Below, piece by piece: positions 45,420-53,245 of a stretch of DNA of 64,000 nt (within the stretch, counting starts at the first letter, position 1; every line of letters starts with the position of its first letter). Source of the stretch: an uncultured Clostridia bacterium (GTDB lineage Bacteria; Bacillota; Clostridia; UMGS1810); NCBI GenBank assembly GCA_934454585.1, contig CAKSFP010000007.1:1-64000 (forward strand), given 5' to 3'. The notes below the pieces were generated by a model. It was not told where the DNA came from and ran no database searches. It saw nothing but the letters and a program-made list of their open reading frames with translations. The translations under genes and the position numbers were made by a program.

Positions 45420-45461
45420 AACTTCGCGGCATATTTTCTTGCTTGGCTGCGAAGTTTTTTT
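45420..45461 (+). terminator. Rho-independent terminator after the parvulin gene
   Basis: The arm AACTTCGC(G)GC pairs with GC(T)GCGAAGTT across a 17-base loop and is followed by seven T residues. Confidence 0.88.
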
Positions 45462-45522
45462 ATCGGCCGATGACAAGAAGATCCGACACAACTTGCATAC
45501 ATATTTTACATGAAGTCAATGA

Positions 45523-45551
45523 TTGATTTTTTGTCGGATTTGTGATACAAT
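45523..45551 (+). promoter_or_regulatory. Extended -10 promoter of the DUF3737-type gene
   Basis: TTGATT (45523-45528), a 17-base spacer and TGATACAAT containing TACAAT (45546-45551). The longest open frame begins on this promoter, which supports the downstream ATG 45583 as the true start. Confidence 0.78.
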
Positions 45552-45582
45552 GTTGTTGATAACGATACTTCGGGGTGATACA

Positions 45583-46419
45583 ATGGAGATAAAGCAAAAA
45601 TTTCTCTCGGGCGAGCGCGCTATGTTCGGTACGAGCGACTGTGACATATACGACACTGTTTTTGATGACGGAGAATCGCCGCTCAAGCATAGCTCTGACA
45701 TAAGGCTTAACGGCAGCATGTTCAAGTGGAAATATCCGCTCTGGTATTCAAAGAACATTGATATAAAAAATTGCACTTTCTTTGCCACGGCACGCGCCGG
45801 AATATGGTATACGGACAATATATCGGTAAAAGACACCATGATAGAGGCGCCAAAGACTTTTCGCCGTGCCAATGGGATCAGTCTTGATAATGTCATGTTT
45901 TCCGATGCGGCGGAGACTCTCTGGAACTGCAGCGGAATAGATATGAATCGGGTCTCGGCAAAGGGCGACTATTTTGCTATGAACAGCTGCGACATTACCG
46001 CGGATGATTTTAAGCTTGTCGGGAACTACTGTTTCGACGGGTCAAAAAATGTCACTCTGAGCGGCGCCGTCATGCTCAGCAAAGACTCGTTCTGGAATTG
46101 CGAAAATGTCACTGTGAAAGATTCGTTCATATCGGGTGAGTATCTTGGTTGGAATTCAAAAAATCTTGTGTTTGAGAACTGCACTATAGAGAGCTTGCAG
46201 GGGATGTGCTACATAGACAGACTTGTGATGAAAAACTGCAAGCTTATAAACACAACACTTGCTTTTGAATATTCCACTGTAGATGCTGACATAGCGAGCG
46301 GTATAGACAGTGTGTTCAACCCGTCAGGCGGGGTGATAAGAGCCGATTATATTGGTGAACTCACTATAGATAAAGACAGGGTGAACCCAAGCAGGACAAA
46401 AATAATCTGTAAAAAATAA
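45583..46419 (+). CDS. DUF3737-type right-handed beta-helix protein
   Basis: This is about 278 residues, start ATG 45583 after GGGGTG. Almost the whole length consists of short beta-helix turns of about 20 residues (for example SKNIDIKNCTFFATARAGIW and SKNLVFENCTIESLQGMCYI). This is the pattern of the DUF3737 family of unknown function. There is no signal peptide. It is followed 14 bases later by a MalY/PatB-like gene; I recall the two families being neighbours in other Firmicutes, which would suggest a shared pathway, but no reaction can be assigned. Confidence 0.85.
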   Translation: MEIKQKFLSGERAMFGTSDCDIYDTVFDDGESPLKHSSDIRLNGSMFKWKYPLWYSKNIDIKNCTFFATARAGIWYTDNISVKDTMIEAPKTFRRANGISLDNVMFSDAAETLWNCSGIDMNRVSAKGDYFAMNSCDITADDFKLVGNYCFDGSKNVTLSGAVMLSKDSFWNCENVTVKDSFISGEYLGWNSKNLVFENCTIESLQGMCYIDRLVMKNCKLINTTLAFEYSTVDADIASGIDSVFNPSGGVIRADYIGELTIDKDRVNPSRTKIICKK

Positions 46420-46433
46420 AGCGAGGTAGAAAA

Positions 46434-47591
46434 ATGGAATTTAATTTTGATACCCCTGTCAACAGACGGGGAACCAATTCACTTAAGTGGGACACGACTG
46501 CAGAAAATGAACTGCCCATGTGGGTGGCGGACATGGATTTTGCCGCTGCACCATGTATTGCCGAAACTATTGCCAAAAGGCTTGATAACGGAGTTTTCGG
46601 ATACAGCGTGATACCGGATGATTGGTATTATGCATACATGGGCTGGTGGAGAAAACGCCACGGATTTGAGATGCGCAAAGACAGGCTTGCGTTTTGCAGC
46701 GGAGTTATACCGGCAATATCGAGCGCAGTGCGTGCGTATACCGTGCCTGCCGAGAATGTGTTAGTGCTTACACCTGTGTACAATATTTTCTTTAATTCAA
46801 TAGTAAACAACGGACGAAATGTCATTGAGTGCCCGCTTGAAAAAATGTGGGGCGAATACAAAATAAATTTCAGCGATCTTGAACGCAAGCTTGCCGATCC
46901 GCAGACCACCATGATGATATTGTGCAATCCGCATAACCCGTCCGGCAGGGTGTGGGACATGGATACTCTCGAAAAGATAGGTTTACTGTGTCAGAAATAC
47001 GGTGTGGTTGTGGTCAGCGACGAGATTCACTGCGACCTCACGAACCCCGGGATATCCTACATTCCGTTTGCCTCGGTGTCATCTGTCTGCCGCGACATAA
47101 GCATCACCTGCCTGTCGCCGACAAAGTCATTTAACATTGCCGGCCTCCAGACAGCGGCTGTGTATGCGGCCAACGAGAAACTCTTTAACCGCATTAACCG
47201 CGCTCTCAATACTGACGAAATTGCAGAGCCGAACTGCTTTGCTGTAGATGCGACAATTGCAGCTTATACACAGGGAGGACAATGGCTCGATGCCCTCAGA
47301 AACTATATATACGGCAACAAGACCGAGGTTGTATCGTTTATCGGACGCAATATTCCGTCACTTTCGGTTGCGGTGAACGATTCGACATATCTCCTTTGGA
47401 TAGATGTCAGCAGGTTCGGTATGCGCTCCGATGTCTTTTCCGATTCGGTCAGAAAAAACTGCGGCTTGTATCTTTCGGCAGGCACGCAGTATCACGGTGA
47501 TGGCTCTGACTATGTGCGCATGAATGTCGCTTGCCCGCGCTCGGTATTGAAAGAGGGGCTCACAAGGTTGCTCAATGCGGTAGACAATTGA
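46434..47591 (+). CDS. MalY/PatB-family PLP-dependent C-S lyase (cystathionine beta-lyase-like)
   Basis: This is a 385-residue cytosolic fold-type I PLP enzyme. Family features are WVADMDFAAAP near the N-terminus, the substrate loop GYSVIPDDWY, ILCNPHNPSGRVW, SDEIHCDL and the PLP lysine in SPTKSFNIAGLQ. Such enzymes split cystathionine or other sulphur amino acids to pyruvate, ammonia and a thiol. It is cotranscribed with the beta-helix gene upstream. The precise substrate is not evident. Confidence 0.92.
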   Translation: MEFNFDTPVNRRGTNSLKWDTTAENELPMWVADMDFAAAPCIAETIAKRLDNGVFGYSVIPDDWYYAYMGWWRKRHGFEMRKDRLAFCSGVIPAISSAVRAYTVPAENVLVLTPVYNIFFNSIVNNGRNVIECPLEKMWGEYKINFSDLERKLADPQTTMMILCNPHNPSGRVWDMDTLEKIGLLCQKYGVVVVSDEIHCDLTNPGISYIPFASVSSVCRDISITCLSPTKSFNIAGLQTAAVYAANEKLFNRINRALNTDEIAEPNCFAVDATIAAYTQGGQWLDALRNYIYGNKTEVVSFIGRNIPSLSVAVNDSTYLLWIDVSRFGMRSDVFSDSVRKNCGLYLSAGTQYHGDGSDYVRMNVACPRSVLKEGLTRLLNAVDN

Positions 47592-47637
47592 CGCTTTGGA
47601 ATCATGATAATGTAAAAAAATTTAGGAGTGTCAGTAC

Positions 47638-48963
47638 ATGAAGAAAATTTTTTGCATCTTCGTTTTCCTCATTTCCGTGAAGGTTGCGGCAAACGCTGCG
47701 CCCGGTGATGTTATCGGCAATTACTATGCTACGGATATTGTCACCACGCTCAACGGCGAGAGGATAGATGCCGTAAACATTGGCGGCAAGACTCTCATCT
47801 GCGCCGACGATATGCATTTTTACAGTTTTGACGCATGGTGGGATCCGACTGAGAGGACACTCCGGGTTAATGAGACCGCACACGCGGCAAATGGAGAGCC
47901 GCCGCAGATTGCGGACAGCACCGTGCCAAGCGGAACCGCCATCGGAGAGTATTACGACACCGACATTGTGACCTATATTGACGGCAAAAAGATTGAGGCA
48001 TATAACACAGGCGGCAGAACATACATCCCGGCGGAGCTTTTGGCGGACTACGGCTTTGATGTAACATGGAACGAGGCTGTGCGCCGCCTTGATATAGTCA
48101 GTCCCATGCGTGCAAGTTATGTGTACTCCGTGCCGCTGAGTTTTGAAAATTCTCAGACGGAGCAGGGCACGGGCGGATTCGGCATTGTCTATGATAAAGG
48201 AAAACTTGCCGGCAGCGGAGATGTCGGATACTTCGACTGCACGCTCAATCACTCGGGCGACGGATACTCAATTGATGTCAAGTTTCATCAGAACGGCGGA
48301 CTTTTCTTTGCCGACGCACTTTGTTCAAAACTGCGGCCGCTTGCCTATTGCGGCTACGGCGTTGACGAGGAAAAAAATCCGGAAGATTTTTATGCCGACG
48401 CGGCTAAACTTATTAAAATATCCGTAAACGGATATGAGGCGGAGAATATCAGCATAATAAGCGGCGCGGGCAACGGACACAGAGATTTTTACATCCACTT
48501 TGACGGAGTGCCGAAGATTCGCAAAGACGCGCTTGACGCGGTCAATTTTGCGATAGATGAGGACACAAGTGCGCAAAAGATCGCCATAGAATATCCCGAT
48601 TATTACACGGACGGCGACCCGATGCTGAAATTGCTCAAAAAAAACGAAAATGATTTTATTATGTCATGGTTTGATGCAGCCGACTTTAAGGCGGTGCATT
48701 TCTGCGAATCGAAAAAACTCGGGGTGATTAAGGACAGACTGTACATAGTGTCTGCGGACAACGCAGTCTCCGCCGACGCACTCGACGAGGTGAGAAAAAT
48801 CGACGGTTTCGGCTATGATAAATTAAGCCCGTTTGCATACAGGGCAAGCGATGATAAAAAGACACTTTACTTTTCGTGTGCATCACCTGAGAGGGCGGGG
48901 GATTTTTCGCTCGATGTTGAGTCAGGAAAGGTGGAATTGCTCGCGTCTCATTGGGCGGAATAA
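47638..48963 (+). CDS. Secreted protein with duplicated copper-amine-oxidase-N-like domain
   Basis: This is 441 residues with a signal peptide (1-21, ending AANAA). Residues 25-85 and 100-160 are two copies of one module: IGNYYATDIVTTLNGERIDA against IGEYYDTDIVTYIDGKKIEA, each ending in a W-x-E/D-x-x-R-x-L strand. This resembles the small domain called Cu-amine oxidase N-terminal-like in Clostridia surface proteins. The remaining 270 residues are mixed alpha/beta without a recognised family. It starts 47 bases after the lyase gene with AGGAG. No enzymatic function can be proposed. Confidence 0.8.
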   Translation: MKKIFCIFVFLISVKVAANAAPGDVIGNYYATDIVTTLNGERIDAVNIGGKTLICADDMHFYSFDAWWDPTERTLRVNETAHAANGEPPQIADSTVPSGTAIGEYYDTDIVTYIDGKKIEAYNTGGRTYIPAELLADYGFDVTWNEAVRRLDIVSPMRASYVYSVPLSFENSQTEQGTGGFGIVYDKGKLAGSGDVGYFDCTLNHSGDGYSIDVKFHQNGGLFFADALCSKLRPLAYCGYGVDEEKNPEDFYADAAKLIKISVNGYEAENISIISGAGNGHRDFYIHFDGVPKIRKDALDAVNFAIDEDTSAQKIAIEYPDYYTDGDPMLKLLKKNENDFIMSWFDAADFKAVHFCESKKLGVIKDRLYIVSADNAVSADALDEVRKIDGFGYDKLSPFAYRASDDKKTLYFSCASPERAGDFSLDVESGKVELLASHWAE

Positions 48964-49048
48964 ACTTTGTGTGGTTTGATTTTTGTCTCTCGATTCAATG
49001 TGCAGCGGAATAGAACCGATAAAAAACGAAAAAATTTCAAAAAAAGGC

Positions 49049-49077
49049 TTGCATTTTTCGACGGGATGTGTTATAGT
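49049..49077 (+). promoter_or_regulatory. SigA-type promoter of rplS
   Basis: TTGCAT (49049-49054), a 17-base spacer and TATAGT (49072-49077), preceding a leader of about 70 bases. Confidence 0.85.
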
Positions 49078-49083
49078 AATAAA

Positions 49084-49150
49084 GGTATACGGGCGGTCCT
49101 CTGCTTTGGTTTGGGCATGAACGTCTTGGAAATTTAGGAGGATATTAAAC
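49084..49150 (+). promoter_or_regulatory. Candidate ribosomal protein L19 leader RNA
   Basis: The rplS leader contains GGGCGGTCCTCTGCT and later GCATGAACGTCTTGGAAA before AGGAGG. The layout (GGTCC-CUGC side, GAACGUC side, ending at the ribosome binding site) resembles the autoregulatory L19 leader known from low-GC Gram-positives. The assignment rests on recall of the motif and on position, not on a model search. Confidence 0.45.
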
Positions 49151-49492
49151 ATGAACATTATCGAAAGTATCACGAAAGACCAGATCAGAACTGACCTTCC
49201 GGCCTTTAATATCGGTGACACGATTAAAATCGGTGTTAAGGTTAAAGAGGGCTCAAAAGAGAGAGTACAGATGTTTGAGGGCACTGTTATCGCCAAGAAA
49301 CACGGCGGCATCAACGAAACATTCACTGTAAGAAGAATTTCCTACGGTGTCGGCGTTGAGAGAACATTCCCCATCAATTCCCCCAAGCTTGCATCAATTG
49401 CTGTTGTAAGGAGAGGTAAAGTCAGAAGAGCGAAACTCTACTACCTCCGCGACAGAGTCGGCAAAGCTACAAGAGTTAAGGAAAAAATCTGA
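49151..49492 (+). CDS. rplS: 50S ribosomal protein L19
   Basis: This is 113 residues. The family pattern FNIGDTIKIGVKVKEGSKER, QMFEGTVIAKKHGGINETFT and RRGKVRRAKLYYLRDRVGKA is complete. L19 sits at the 30S-50S interface. It has its own promoter and opens the conserved rplS-lepB-rbgA-rnhB-yraN cluster. Confidence 0.98.
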   Translation: MNIIESITKDQIRTDLPAFNIGDTIKIGVKVKEGSKERVQMFEGTVIAKKHGGINETFTVRRISYGVGVERTFPINSPKLASIAVVRRGKVRRAKLYYLRDRVGKATRVKEKI

Positions 49493-49509
49493 GTATAAGT
49501 TTAATCAGA

Positions 49510-49534
49510 GCGGCTGCGGCGAATCCGCAGCCGC
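49510..49534 (+). terminator. GC-rich hairpin after rplS
   Basis: A perfect 10-base stem (49510-49519 with 49525-49534) and a 5-base loop. No T-run follows, so it may protect the rplS 3' end or only attenuate reading into lepB. Confidence 0.5.
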
Positions 49535-49630
49535 AATATTACAAACCGCAGGTGCTATGGAGAGATGTATTGTTTCGCCATGGCATTTTATTGCTTTTTA
49601 GGATAATTTGTAGAAAGGTTGGTGCGGATT

Positions 49631-50302
49631 ATGGACGAATACAACAAGAATAACGAACCTCAGACAGAGGATAACGCTAAGCAGAATCTCAAGGATTTTA
49701 AGAGTGAGGAAAATCTCGAAAATACTGTGGAAACCGTCGAAGTGACGGAGCAGCCGGATCCGGCTCCGGCATTTAACTGGAGGAAAGAAGCACTGGATTG
49801 GGTAGTCTCGATCGCAGTGGCTATAGTTATCGCACTGGTCATAAAAACCTATGTGTTCACTCTTGTAAGGGTAGACGGTCCGTCTATGAACCCTACTCTC
49901 ACAAACGGAGATGTGCTCTATGCAAACAGATTTATGTACAAACCGGCTGTGGGAGATATAATCATTTTCAGACCGCCGAATAGTCCCAAAACTCCGTATA
50001 TTAAGCGAGTTATTGCTGTTGGCGGACAGACTGTTGAGGTGAACGGTGAGAATCACACCGTCACTGTTGACGGAGTGGTGCTTGACGAGAAATACATTGC
50101 AGAGCCGCTTGAGTCATCGGGCACAATGGAGTATCCGTGCACAGTTCCGGAGGGTTATATTTTCGTCATGGGAGACAACAGAAACAACAGCCGCGACAGC
50201 CGCGATGCCACAGTAGGTCTTATTCCGCTTGGCAATGTCATTGGCAAGGCTGAGTTCCGCCTGTTGCCGTTCTCTGATTTCGGCTCGCTTTATGCCAAAT
50301 AG
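49631..50302 (+). CDS. lepB: Signal peptidase I
   Basis: This is about 223 residues. A charged, acidic N-terminal tail of about 50 residues precedes one membrane segment (about 56-73), then the S26 catalytic domain with serine in DGPSMNPTL (S85), lysine in YIKRVIAVGG (K125) and GDNRNNSRDSRD. ATG 49631 is used; the in-frame TTG at 49619 lies on the AAAGG site. It cleaves signal peptides of exported proteins, several of which are encoded in this window. Confidence 0.96.
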   Translation: MDEYNKNNEPQTEDNAKQNLKDFKSEENLENTVETVEVTEQPDPAPAFNWRKEALDWVVSIAVAIVIALVIKTYVFTLVRVDGPSMNPTLTNGDVLYANRFMYKPAVGDIIIFRPPNSPKTPYIKRVIAVGGQTVEVNGENHTVTVDGVVLDEKYIAEPLESSGTMEYPCTVPEGYIFVMGDNRNNSRDSRDATVGLIPLGNVIGKAEFRLLPFSDFGSLYAK

Positions 50303-50312
50303 GAGAGGTCGC

Positions 50313-51167
50313 ATGAATATACAGTGGTTTCCGGGTCATATGATGAAAACTCAGCGTATGATGCAGGACAACATCAAGCTGATAGACATAGTTATAGAGA
50401 TAGTTGACGCGCGGCTGCCGCTTAGCAGCAGAAATCCGAAAATTGACGAGATTGTGGGAGACAAACCGCGTCTGCTATTACTTAACAAAGCCGACATTGC
50501 CGATGCGGCAATTACAGCGCAGTGGGAGAGATATTTTTCGGACAATGGGGTGCCCGTGCTTGTCATCTCATCTACCGGTAACAAAAAGCTGAACTTTATA
50601 TTCGCCAAGTGCCGCGAGATTCTTGCTGACAAGATAGCCAGGCAGAGGGAGCGCGGCATAACCAACCGGGCGATTAAGGTTATTGTAGTCGGCGTGCCCA
50701 ATGTGGGCAAGTCGTCGCTGATAAACAAGCTTTCGGGCAGAAAAAGCGCCATAACCGGCGACAGACCCGGCGTCACCAAGGGTAAACAGTGGATAAGGCT
50801 TGAGAACGGCATTGAACTGCTCGATACCCCCGGCATACTATGGCCGAAGTTTGAGGATGATTCAGTTGGAAAAAAACTTGCATTCACCGGGGCGATTAAA
50901 GATGAGATAATGGATATTGAGGAACTTGCGTGCGAATTGCTTGTTTTTCTGCGGTCGCACTATCCCGAAAGCCTTGACGAGAGGTATCGCATGACGGATA
51001 TTGACGGACTCGAACCGTATGAGATGCTGACACTGCTCGGCAAAAACAGAGGATTTGTTGTGTCAGGCGGCGAGATAGATACCGAGAGAGCGGCAAAGAT
51101 ACTTCTTGATGAATTTCGCGGCGCAAAGCTCGGCAATATTTCACTCGAAAAGCCGGATGAATTTTGA
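50313..51167 (+). CDS. rbgA: Ribosome biogenesis GTPase RbgA/YlqF
   Basis: This is about 284 residues. It is a circularly permuted GTPase for 50S assembly: the G4 motif LLNKAD comes before G1 GVPNVGKSSLINKL (about residue 126) and G3 DTPG. The N-terminus NIQWFPGHMMKTQR is characteristic. ATG 50313 has AGGAGAGG upstream; longer in-frame starts overlap lepB. It lies 10 bases after lepB. Confidence 0.97.
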   Translation: MNIQWFPGHMMKTQRMMQDNIKLIDIVIEIVDARLPLSSRNPKIDEIVGDKPRLLLLNKADIADAAITAQWERYFSDNGVPVLVISSTGNKKLNFIFAKCREILADKIARQRERGITNRAIKVIVVGVPNVGKSSLINKLSGRKSAITGDRPGVTKGKQWIRLENGIELLDTPGILWPKFEDDSVGKKLAFTGAIKDEIMDIEELACELLVFLRSHYPESLDERYRMTDIDGLEPYEMLTLLGKNRGFVVSGGEIDTERAAKILLDEFRGAKLGNISLEKPDEF

Positions 51168-51174
51168 TGATTGT

Positions 51175-51210
51175 GAACTGCAAAATATTATTTATTTTGC
51201 AGTTCGTTTT
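51175..51210 (+). terminator. Intercistronic hairpin terminator between rbgA and rnhB
   Basis: Perfect 13-base arms (51175-51187 and 51193-51205, GAACTGCAAAATA) with a 5-base loop, followed by GTTTT. It probably lowers transcription into rnhB, which has no obvious promoter of its own. Confidence 0.72.
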
Positions 51211-51227
51211 ATAAGGAGAATTTTTAT

Positions 51228-51842
51228 ATGAAAGATAAAGATATGCTTGTGTATGAGCGCAAATACTGGGATATGGGCAAAACGACCGTTGCCGGAGTGG
51301 ACGAGGCAGGCAGAGGTCCGCTTGCCGGGGCGGTGTTTGCCGCTGCGGTGGTTTTGCACCCCGGAGTGGATATTGAAGGACTGGACGATTCTAAAAAACT
51401 AAGCGAGAAAAAGCGCGAATACTTGTTTGATGTGATAAAGGAAAAGGCACTCTACTGGAATATCGCATCCGTTGACGAAAAGACCATAGACCGCATAAAC
51501 ATCCTGGAATCGGCATATCTTGCATTTGCAAATGCCTTAAGCGGATTGCCCGTTATGCCCGAGATTGCTCTCATAGACGGCAACCGCGCAAAGAACATTC
51601 CCACGGAGTTTGAGACCATAGTAAAGGGTGATTCGCTCAGCCGTTCCATAGCGGCGGCATCCATTCTTGCCAAGGTGGCGAGGGACAGATACATAGTCGA
51701 GTTGGACAAGGTATATCCTGAGTACGGCTTTGCCAAGCACAAGGGTTACCCGACCAAGGAACACCTCGAAGCAGTGAAAAAATACGGTCCGTGCCCGATA
51801 CACCGCCTCACATTCAAAGGCGTGAGGGAGTTTGTGCGATGA
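51228..51842 (+). CDS. rnhB: Ribonuclease HII
   Basis: This is 204 residues. It removes ribonucleotides from RNA-DNA hybrids. The catalytic acidic residues lie in VAGVDEAGRGPLAG and in ALIDGN; RSIAAASILAKVARD and YGFAKHKGYPTKEHLEA complete the family pattern. Its start has AAGGAG 9 bases upstream. Confidence 0.97.
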   Translation: MKDKDMLVYERKYWDMGKTTVAGVDEAGRGPLAGAVFAAAVVLHPGVDIEGLDDSKKLSEKKREYLFDVIKEKALYWNIASVDEKTIDRINILESAYLAFANALSGLPVMPEIALIDGNRAKNIPTEFETIVKGDSLSRSIAAASILAKVARDRYIVELDKVYPEYGFAKHKGYPTKEHLEAVKKYGPCPIHRLTFKGVREFVR

Positions 51843-52204
51843 ATACTACTCAGATAGGCAGATGTGGCGAAGATGCAGCGGCGAGATATCTTGTCGCCAA
51901 AGGTTACATGATAGCGGAGAGAAATTTTCGTACGCATACATCCGAGCTTGACATCATAGCATATAGTAAGGAAGGCATGATTTGCTTTGTTGAGGTAAAA
52001 ACCCGAAAAAACGCCGATTTCGGCTATCCGTGCGAGGCTGTTAACTACCGCAAACGCACCAAGATAACACAAGGGGCAATGTCATATATCCGCTCAAAAC
52101 ACATTGAGTGCGAAGTGCGCTTTGATGTAATCGAGGTTTACGGCGAATTTGTCGGTGGAGTTTTTGCCGTATCAAAGGTTAATCACATAAAAAATGCGTT
52201 TTGA
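51839..52204 (+). CDS. YraN/UPF0102 family nuclease-like protein
   Basis: This is 121 residues with a restriction-endonuclease-like fold: GRCGEDAAARYLVAKGY, RNFRTHTSELDIIA and FVEVKTRKNADFG contain the conserved E-x-D and E-V-K residues. The ATG overlaps the rnhB stop (ATGA). The rnhB-yraN pairing is common. Its role is not established; a Holliday-junction or DNA-processing function is speculative. Confidence 0.92.
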   Translation: MNTTQIGRCGEDAAARYLVAKGYMIAERNFRTHTSELDIIAYSKEGMICFVEVKTRKNADFGYPCEAVNYRKRTKITQGAMSYIRSKHIECEVRFDVIEVYGEFVGGVFAVSKVNHIKNAF

Positions 52205-52215
52205 CGGAGAATGAT

Positions 52216-53139
52216 ATGTATCACTATTTTGATCTGCACTGCGACACATTGCTCAAACTGTACAAAGGCGGCGCTGACATAACTGACAATAAACTAATGA
52301 TAAACAGAAAAACACTGAGTCTGTACAAACCGATGATTCAGTGTTTTTCTTTATTTAACGAGGGCGAGCTGACCTTGGACGATTATTTTGATGCGGTTGC
52401 TTTTATGCAAAAAGTGTGTGAACACATCGGAATGACCTTATGCCGTAGTTTCGAGGATATTGCTTCGGTGAGAAAAAGAGGCGGCATTGGCGCTGTGCTT
52501 ACTGCTGAGGCGCTTGGCAACACATCCGGGATTGACGAGGACGCAGTGTCGCGTCTGCGCGAGAGAGGATATCTCATGGCGGGACTTGTGTGGAATTTTG
52601 ACAATGCCTTGTGCGGCGGCTGTCTTGGCGACGGTGGCGGCGTGACACCCGCCGGAGAACGGATATTGCGCCGCATGGAGCAGGAGGGAATGGCGGTCGA
52701 TGTGTCGCATATGTCGGATGCGGCTTTTTATGAGACAGCGGATCAGTTTTGCAAGCCGCTTGTTGCCTCTCATTCAAATTGCCGTGCAATTTGTCATCAT
52801 CCGCGCAACCTGACGGACGATATGATACGCAGAATCGCGCTCTCCGGAGGGGTGATCGGTGTAAACTTTTATCCGCCTTTTTTGTCTCGCTCGGGAAGCG
52901 GAATTGCAGACGCAGTGCGGCATATACGACACATTGCCGCCGTGGGCGGAGCACGGTGTGCCGCCGTGGGCAGTGACTTTGACGGAATTCCGTTTGCGGC
53001 GGACGGATTAGCGAGTGCGGCGGATGTTTCGGCGCTTTTTGAGGCACTCGAGGGCAAAAATGACACAAAATCGTATGTTTGTGATATCGGTTTTAACAAT
53101 GTGTACAATCTTTTTGAAAAATATGAATTTTCACATTAA
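52216..53139 (+). CDS. Membrane dipeptidase family (M19) zinc peptidase
   Basis: This is about 307 residues without a signal peptide. M19 metal ligands and motifs are visible: YFDLHCDTL at the N-terminus, LTAEALGN, VDVSHMSDAAF, ASHSNCRAICHHPRNLTDD and VGSDFDGI. Such enzymes hydrolyse dipeptides, including some with D-residues. ATG 52216 is 6 bases after GGAG; TTG 52201 overlaps the yraN stop and is less likely. Confidence 0.92.
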   Translation: MYHYFDLHCDTLLKLYKGGADITDNKLMINRKTLSLYKPMIQCFSLFNEGELTLDDYFDAVAFMQKVCEHIGMTLCRSFEDIASVRKRGGIGAVLTAEALGNTSGIDEDAVSRLRERGYLMAGLVWNFDNALCGGCLGDGGGVTPAGERILRRMEQEGMAVDVSHMSDAAFYETADQFCKPLVASHSNCRAICHHPRNLTDDMIRRIALSGGVIGVNFYPPFLSRSGSGIADAVRHIRHIAAVGGARCAAVGSDFDGIPFAADGLASAADVSALFEALEGKNDTKSYVCDIGFNNVYNLFEKYEFSH

Positions 53140-53144
53140 AAAAC

Positions 53145-53173
53145 TTGCATTTTTGAGTTTGTTGTGATATACT
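53145..53173 (+). promoter_or_regulatory. Extended -10 promoter of the aminotransferase gene
   Basis: TTGCAT (53145-53150), a 17-base spacer and TGATATACT containing TATACT (53168-53173). Transcription should start near 53180, just before the 30-base repeat. Confidence 0.8.
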
Positions 53174-53186
53174 CATACTTGTGTGC

Positions 53187-53216
53187 AGGCAAACGAGACT
53201 CGAACGCGAATTGCCT
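53187..53216. repeat. 30-base repeat AGGCAA...TTGCCT, copy 2, in an mRNA leader
   Basis: This is the inverse-orientation match of 37438-37467 (25 of 30 bases). AGGCAA and TTGCCT can pair to make a small hairpin at the very 5' end of the aminotransferase mRNA. Confidence 0.6.
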
Positions 53217-53245
53217 AACTAAAAAGTAAACTTCGGAGGTATACC

